Source of the DNA: Orychophragmus violaceus
Taxonomy: Eukaryota > Streptophyta > Magnoliopsida > Brassicales > Brassicaceae
Assembly: GCA_030180135.1 (NCBI GenBank)
Contig: CM058233.1
Coordinates: forward strand, 24,461,615 to 24,525,614
Length of the DNA stretch: 64,000 nucleotides
Direction of reading: 5' to 3'
Shown: positions 57,898 through 64,000 of the stretch, piece by piece
How positions within the stretch are numbered: position 1 is the first letter of the stretch
Layout: every line of letters begins with the position of its first letter
The notes under the pieces: model-generated
Told to the model about the DNA's origin: nothing
Seen by the model: the letters and a program-made list of their open reading frames with translations, nothing else
The model's database searches: none
Position numbers and translations under genes: made by a program

Positions 57898-59041
57898 TGG
57901 ATGATGGCGATGAAGATGAATCTCAATTAATATATGAGTTTTGTACAATAAATATGGTTAAGCAACCATTGTGTGCACATCCCAACAGAGTCGACAGTTT
58001 GTAGATAAATTAATACACGGTCATCCAGATCAATATCACTTTCTTTTGAGAATGCGTCCCCAAGTATTTCTTGATCTATGTGAAACCATAGAAAAGAAAT
58101 AAAAGATGAAATCATCCCAAAACATCACTGTGAAAGAGAGTGTGGCGATATTTCTCTATATTTGTGGTCACAATTCTACTCAACGAAGCATCATGAGAAT
58201 GTTTGGACATTCGCAGGATACCATTTCCAGAAAGTTTCACCAGGTTTTTGATGTCATAGTGCATATGGCAGTAGATACGTTTAAACCTGATCCAATGAAT
58301 GTCAATCAGGTTCATCATAAGCTGCAGTCTGATAGACGTTATTGGCCATACTTCAAGGGATTTGTTGGAGCTATGGATGGGACACATGTGCCTGTTATGG
58401 TGTCTGAACGAGATCAACAACGAGACTGGAATAGAAAAAGCATATGCAGCATGAACATTCTTGCAGTCTGCAATTTGGATATGTTGTTTATGTACATATA
58501 TGTTGGTATTACTGGATCTGCACATGACGCAAAAGTACTTGCTTTGGCTATGCAAGGTGATCCTAATTTTCCACATCCACCAACAAGTAAATATTACCTT
58601 GTCGATTCATGATATGATTTACGCCGTGGGTATCTTGAACCATATAGGCAAACTCGGTACCATCCAAATCAATTTCATAACCAAGAACCGCCAAGCAACT
58701 ACAAAGAAAAATTTAACCGCCGTCATTCTTCACTTCGGTCTGTCATTGAAAGAACATTTGGAGTGTGGAAAGGAAAATGGAGGATAATGCAAGACAGGGC
58801 AAGATACAACATTGGAACAACAAGAAAACTTGTGGTAGCAACTATGGCACTACATAACTTTATAAGAAAATCAAACATACATGATCCTGATTTTGATGTT
58901 GATTGGAGACAAGATCGTGAACAACAACCTACATTAAATGATGAAGCTGAAGCAGTAGGAGAAGAAGTGATTGGGTCGAGGCAATATATGGAAGGGTTTC
59001 GAGATGAAATTGCAACAAATTTATGGGATAGTCGTAGATAG
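57898..59041 (+). pseudogene. PIF/Harbinger transposase, two in-frame stops
   Basis: The frame runs from about 57990 (LIHGHPDQYHFLLRMRPQVF) through a TAA at 58100-58102 into 58106-58612 (GFVGAMDGTHVPV with a catalytic Asp; GSAHDAKVLALAM with the second Asp; YYLVDS), then a TGA at 58610-58612 where the family has Gly (DSGY), and on in the same frame to 59041 (RSVIERTFGVWKGKWRI with the catalytic Glu; ATMALHNFIR). The catalytic D-D-E residues are visible. Two stops plus an upstream shift near 58005 make it inactive. Confidence 0.85.
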
Positions 59042-59384
59042 ACATCTCATTAATTTATTATTTTAGATATTTCCTATTTTTATTTAAAATTAGATTATGT
59101 GTTTGAACGTTTATTGGAATTATTTGTGACAATAATTTATATAATTATTATTTACTTAATTTTAAGCATGTAAATAAATTATATATATAGTAAATATATA
59201 TAAAATACTTATTTTGCATCATATTGTCTTTATTTACCAATCGTGCTTTCACTTTTTAAAAAGTCAAAGACAAATTTCTACAGTCAGTATCCTACAGCTT
59301 AAATCTTACAGCTACAGCAAAAAACTCTACAGCTAAAATCATACAGCCAAAAATGCAAAGCTACAACACTTACCAATCAGGCCC

Positions 59385-60010
59385 TATGCTTAGACTAAAT
59401 TCTCGGACACTCATTGATATCTTCCTCCGAATGTGGGACTAGCCGTAATCCATCTTTGTAACGATAACTTATATGTTACTAGCCGTTAACGGAATCTTCG
59501 AATAAGTTCGACGAAATATGAACTTAGGCCGAACCCACAAGACTCGTATTCCATATACTTTGGTCCGGACTAAGAAGATTTTTACTCAAATGGATTCGGA
59601 TCGTCTTTTTCGTTCCTTTCAGAAGATAAAGTTAAACCGCGGAAAGATAACTACAAAAACGGAAAGATAAACTCAAACGAGAAAAGAGGAAGATAATTTC
59701 GAGCAAGAAGAGGAAAATCCGAGAAGATAAGTAAATTTCAACGGAAATGGAATATGTGATAACATGAAGATTTCCGGAAATTTTGCAGGCGAATATTCTC
59801 GACACCGACTCGCCGCGACTGTATAAGACGAAGGACTTCCTATGATTAAACGATATCGAAAAACCGTAGAAAAATACTTAGACTTTTCTTTAAGCTCTTA
59901 TGCTTTGTACTTTGTTTTCGATCAAAAAAATCAATAAAATATCCTCCGGATTTTTTTTCGTGTCATTTACTTTTGAAATCTTTTGTTCTCTAAAAGTTTG
60001 CTCTACAAAA
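59385..60010 (+). mobile_element. LTR-like relic (possible gypsy solo LTR, right part)
   Basis: Sequence with promoter-like TGTATAAGACGAAGG near 59820, a polyadenylation-like AATAAAA near 59934 and a TCTGACTCTTACAAC end near 60030 resembles the R-U5 side of a plant LTR. It appears to continue from 56720-56973 across the Harbinger element. No target duplication or second LTR found, so this is an inference. Confidence 0.35.
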
Positions 60011-60900
60011 ATTGACAGTGTGAGTTCTGACTCTTACAACACAATTTTAAATTTCTTAGTGTTTTTACACAATTTTATGTTTAGAGTTTCAAAACAAAGG
60101 CGATAATACCAAGAAGTTCCTTGTTTTTTTGTTGATGATGAGTTTTATGATTTTGTTGATGATGAGTTTTTTTATTTTGTTGGACATATCTATTTATATT
60201 AACTTTGTTTAATTATTATACAGATCTCATGTATACATATTGTAGCTGTTATTGGATGCATCAAGTTCGTGGGTCAAATAGAATCATATATATGAATATG
60301 ATAGGATTGACAAGAGAACTAGTTATTACGATCTTGTTAGTTATTACTATTTCTTTTGTTATTGTCAATGTATTTAGGTGTACTCTGTTTATCCAAGATT
60401 CATGTAAAGCATATATAGTTTCTGCTGTCCTGAAAAAAAACATAAACTTTTTATTACTAACATCATTTTAATTTATATGTGTAGGTGCTACTTTACCAAA
60501 GGAAATAAATCTTATTTCAAGCCATGAATTTATCTTCAATCCTACTTTATATTGAGATCAAAGTTATATTGAAACAAGTACTTTATGTTAAGACTTTATA
60601 TTAGTTACTATTAATATTTAAAATCTGGCTATTTGCAATTTGATGACTAAGTTACGACTATTCGTGGGAAAATTTTCAAAATATTTTGCGTAACTAATCA
60701 GGTAAATCAAACCTAATTTTTTAGCCCAAAACATTTCAAGTAACCGCCTTAACCCAACAAATTTCAACGAAGTGTCCAGAAATCCTCGTTTACCACAAAC
60801 ATAAACCGAGATTTTATTTTGTTCTCCCCCTTCTTCAAAATCTCATTCGAATCACTCACTTATTTTTCTCCAAATCCTCCTCTCTGCCGACCCATACCTA
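60011..60900. other. Noncoding stretch
   Basis: AT-rich with a short direct repeat TTGTTGATGATGAGTTTT (twice near 60130-60170) and one TTACGACTATT word near 60650 like the CACTA subterminal words. No gene recognised; 60820-61017 may be the leader of the TnpA-type gene. Confidence 0.4.
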
Positions 60901-61017
60901 ACTGACATCTCTTATTTTTGAATCTCTTATTCGAGGCTCTCAATTTCATCTCTAACTTATGCAAAAACACTATCGACCCTCTCACTTTCTTATTTGAAAT
61001 TCTCCGTGATACGATGC

Positions 61018-62990
61018 CTATAGATAAGAAAGGAGGACGTAAGAGAGAAACCATTCCGAACATCACTCATAGAGCCGTTGGGACCATCGGGCCCACTAAT
61101 TTGAAAAATACACCGAGCCCTCTACCGAAACGATACACCTTCACGCCGGCGGCCATAGTTCATCCGACTCAATCAACTCAACGTCAAGACAAAGACCCAG
61201 TTATACCCCAACCGTCAATGACAACACCCCATGTCTGGAACTATCCACCGTCACAACAACTTTTCCAGAACTCGACTACTAATCAACATGAAGTTGATGT
61301 GTCTCTGGTGTCATAAGAAGTCCAGAACAACCTGAATCATGTTCAGGATGCCCCACCTTCACCATTTAACATTTCTCAGGCTTAAAGTCATCCATGTTTT
61401 AAAGTCACAACTTCCTCGACGAATCTCTTCCATTGTTGCGGGATCTCCAGGAGGACACACTGCGGGCCCTGAATGCTTTGATTTGGGTGTCAGATAGAGA
61501 AATGTTTACCACTGTCCTCTCTCCCACACCGACTCCAAACTAGAATTAGTATGGTTATTGTCATATACTGTTTCTTTAGTTATTGATATAAATTTTGTTT
61601 GGACTTGTTATTCTATGTAAGGGTTTTTTGTTATAGTCTTATGCGTATTTTAATGGTGTGTTTTTAAACCGTCTAATTTTCTTATGAATCTGATTGTTGG
61701 TTTGGTTATGAGTTATGATGGTATGATGAGTTCGAGTCTCTGATGGTTAAAATGCTAAAAATTATTATGGAATATTACTAAAAATTTACAAACAAATTTG
61801 ATAAACCCTACTATAGCTGGTCACGTGTGCCTCGTAATAAATCAGAAAGATACTTCTTCGAGTTCGCGGTACAGTTTACTCTCCTATACCCTTCACATAT
61901 GCCTTGCTTGTTTTGTTTTCACTAATGCTATGATTATTCTATTTGTATTCTAGAACACCCAACATTGGGATCCCTTGATAAATCGAAAATATTTGATAAC
62001 ATGGCCAATTCAACAATATTTCGAGGAGATCTGTTAACGATGGGTTAAAGACATGGTTAGCAACACGAGACTAGTGGAGAACGACCTAAGTGGACCGGCG
62101 AGAATCTGGAAAACGATAACCGACTAGTGGGAAACTGCAGAAGCAAAGAATAGGAGTGCGACCTATTCGACATGTCGTTTGTCTGACCTTGAAGGTCTCG
62201 GTCATCACATCCACTTTTCAGGGCCCAAGTCGTACCTACAAATCCAGAAAGGATTGGCAAGTAACTTTTATTATATATCTGTTATTTATGTTTGTTACAG
62301 CATTGCAACATTAAATTTCTGTAATAATCCTTGTTTGTTTTATATCACTACATAAAGACGAAATGGGAAGACCGGTGAATATTTGTGAGGTATTCATCAA
62401 GACACATACAAATCCAGATGGTACGTATGTTGATCGGAAGGCAGAGAAAATAGCTACAATTTTTAATAAGAACGTGCAAGAGAAGTTGTTAGAGCTCGAT
62501 GTAGAAACTTCAAAAGTTTTGAACGGTGTTGCTTCGTGACTTCGGGACCTCTCAATAGATGAATATAACAACATCTTTCTTCAGGTAAATTAATATTTTT
62601 ACAATTCACATACATAAATTCATGTCAAGTTCTTTATTTAATTGTTTCTCTAATTTTCTTTAATTATAAGAGGCCACTTAGAAGGATGGACGAGGATATC
62701 CTTATGGAGTTGGAAGCCTCAAAGACTCTCTTTTGAGGGGAAAGCGCAAGCATCCGGGAGACTCTTCGGGGTTTGACGCTACAAGAGAAACTGAAGGAAG
62801 CTCAACGTAAAATCGAAGAGAAGGCTACCCGTGAAGCAGATAATGCTCGAATTGCTACTGAGCAAAAGGAAAAGATCGAGAACCTTTCTTGGTGGACGAG
62901 TATATGCGGCTAAATGATCCACAGTTGAAGGATTTCCTATAGACTCATAAGGCTGCAGCAAACACAGGCCCTAGTCCCCCAACAGGTACA
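61018..62990 (+). pseudogene. CACTA TnpA-type gene (Transposase_24 / Ptta-En/Spm family), decayed
   Basis: Starts MPIDKKGGRKRETIPN and a Pro/Gln/Thr-rich stretch to a stop at 61316. Further exon-like pieces: NRSATYSTCRLSDLEGLGHH with SGPKSYLQIQKG (about 62140-62255), GRPVNICEVFIKTHTNPDGTY followed by DRKAEKIATIFNKNVQEKL (62360-62560), a stop in GVAS(stop)LRDLSIDEY, and a coiled-coil tail LQEKLKEAQRKIEEKATREA (about 62770-62880). This matches the plant Ptta/En/Spm family that binds subterminal repeats. Same strand as the Tnp2 remnant at 29934. Confidence 0.75.
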
Positions 62991-63289
62991 ACTTTAACTT
63001 CATCTGCTTTGTAGGTTACTTATCACTGTCCCTACGAACTAATTTTTTTTTGTATGATTTTGAAACTCCTTAATGTTGGAGTTTTCATATGTAGATAATC
63101 GTTTGTGTATATATGCTACACAAAACTATATGAGTTATCATTGTTGTCTTGAAGCAAATTTCTTTTACATTTTTGTATCATTCAAATTCCAGTATCACCA
63201 ATTACCAAATCGTAAATTTGTCAATGGGATAATAAAAAAAATTCTTTTTTTACGCCTACGAAAACAGTCGTCAATTTATCGGACAACGG

Positions 63290-64000
63290 TCACAAAGTAG
63301 TGGCACATTCAAGTATTTGAATGTCATGCGTAGTCGTTGCGTAGTCGTTGCATAGTCGTTAGATTAGTTATTAAACAGTCGTCAAATATATAATGATTAC
63401 GTTGTGACTATATAGGACAGTCATATAGTAGTTGCCTGGTAGTGGCTGGATGTTCCTCTTGGCCGCTAAAATTAAATAGTCGCCAAGTTGTGGCTAAATG
63501 CTGACCATATTCATTTCTGGATGTTTTGGTAGTCATGTATAGTCATTATATTTGTCACTAAACAGTCGCCAAATAGTCACCTTAGCTTACGGCTAATTTG
63601 TGACTAGCTAGTCAGTCACATAACAGCCGCCACATAGTGGCCAATTTTTACAACTACTTGGTGGTTATATTATACACTCACATAATAGTCGCTCATTAGT
63701 CACCCAAGTTAAAGACTAATTGATGACTACATATCTCCGACTGCATCTGGACTCCCTCTTTAGTCGCACAGTTGTCGTCGTCGTAATCAGAAGTTAGTCC
63801 CTATATATTGTGAATACACAACGTCTAAGCTACGCTACTGCTGTTAGTCGTACAAATAGTCGTAAATTGCCGACTATTTTTACAACTATGCAATTTAACG
63901 TCTATGGATTTACAACTACCATTTTTAGTCGTAAGTTAGTCGTAAAACCGCGTATAACGACTATTTTGCGACTAACAATGCAGTCGAAAAACGCTATTTT
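63290..64000 (+). repeat. CACTA right subterminal repeats (terminus just outside the window)
   Basis: About thirty TAGTCG, AGTCGTNA and GCGACTA words in both orientations, densest near the window end. The last bases (TTTTGCGACTAACAATGC..., AGTCGAAAAACGC) are the mirror of the left end at 29384. The terminal TAGTG motif would be expected within some 10-20 bases after 64000. Confidence 0.7.

Larger units (their letters stand above)
56974..59384 (+). mobile_element. PIF/Harbinger DNA transposon, inactive
   Basis: Termini AGTCTGATTGGTA (about 56974) and the complement of the right end GGCCTGATTGGTA (59371-59383) form imperfect inverted repeats. Inside are ACAGC-rich subterminal stretches and a DDE_4-type transposase. 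The 3-bp target duplication expected for this superfamily could not be fixed (candidate TAT on both sides). It splits what seems to be an old LTR. Confidence 0.75.
29384..64000 (+). mobile_element. CACTA (En/Spm) element bracket: left terminus to beyond the window end
   Basis: CACTACAAAAAAACAG at 29384 opens a region with GCGACT/AGTCGC words (to about 29900), followed on the plus strand by a decayed Tnp2-type transposase gene. At 61018-62990 a decayed TnpA-type gene lies on the same strand, followed at 63290-64000 by dense TAGTCG words. The complement of the last 50 bases (TAGCGTTTTTCGACTGC) resembles the left end (ACTGCGTTTTGCGACTGC). Gene order and orientation fit one element. The interval of at least 34.6 kb is far larger than usual (about 8-15 kb) and includes an intact host gene and other elements. 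Two truncated sister elements on either side is the alternative. Confidence 0.5.

Noticed and set aside
60205..60471. 88-codon hydrophobic plus-strand frame
   Set aside because: AT-rich chance frame with Ile/Val codons; no start context, no homology, and an equally long frame opposite.

Overview
This is nuclear DNA of a flowering plant, very probably a member of the Brassicaceae. It holds one intact 12-exon gene for a vacuolar sorting receptor that closely resembles Arabidopsis VSR3/VSR4. Captured fragments resemble Arabidopsis genes (a PPR gene like At1g79540, cytosolic APX1, a PB1-domain gene). The rest is a dense stack of transposable elements of almost every plant class. No tRNA, rRNA or CRISPR array was seen.

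Layout. 1-1235: a noncoding array built on the word TCAGACTT/AAGTCTGA. 1899-4446: a Helitron on the minus strand. 4690-28870: a decayed Ty1/copia element on the minus strand, split by a non-autonomous CACTA element (25800-28384) and by a second Helitron (about 5542-25192). Helitron 2 carries fragments of at least four unrelated host genes, all on its own strand. Inside its PB1 fragment sits copia A (8924-24429, minus strand, TSD GTGTC), and inside copia A sits copia B (13164-20905, plus strand, TSD GCACA). Copia B has a full 1325-codon gag-pol and LTRs I read as identical. A and B are sibling elements in opposite orientation, so the locus holds a long near-identical inverted repeat.

From 29384 to the window end: the left terminus of a CACTA element with a decayed Tnp2 transposase gene (29934-31950), and, 29 kb further on, a decayed TnpA-type gene (61018-62990) followed by matching subterminal repeats running off the window edge (63290-64000). 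Between the two ends lie several motif-dense noncoding elements, a hAT-type MITE with an 8-bp TSD (38149-38774) whose right part was later duplicated in tandem, the intact VSR gene (39381-42917), a LINE on the minus strand (43160-48715) with a 1630-bp solo LTR inside it (44533-46162, TSD CATAT), a Reina-like Ty3/gypsy chromovirus (50255-55715, TSD GTAGT), and a PIF/Harbinger relic (56974-59384) inside what looks like an old LTR.

How it fits together. Only the VSR gene looks like a working host gene. Copia B is the only element with everything visible for autonomous movement. Copia A would have the same reading frame but for the B insertion. By the sequence alone the order of events in the left half is: copia relic, then Helitron 2, then copia A (about 2 LTR differences in 636 bp), then copia B (none seen).
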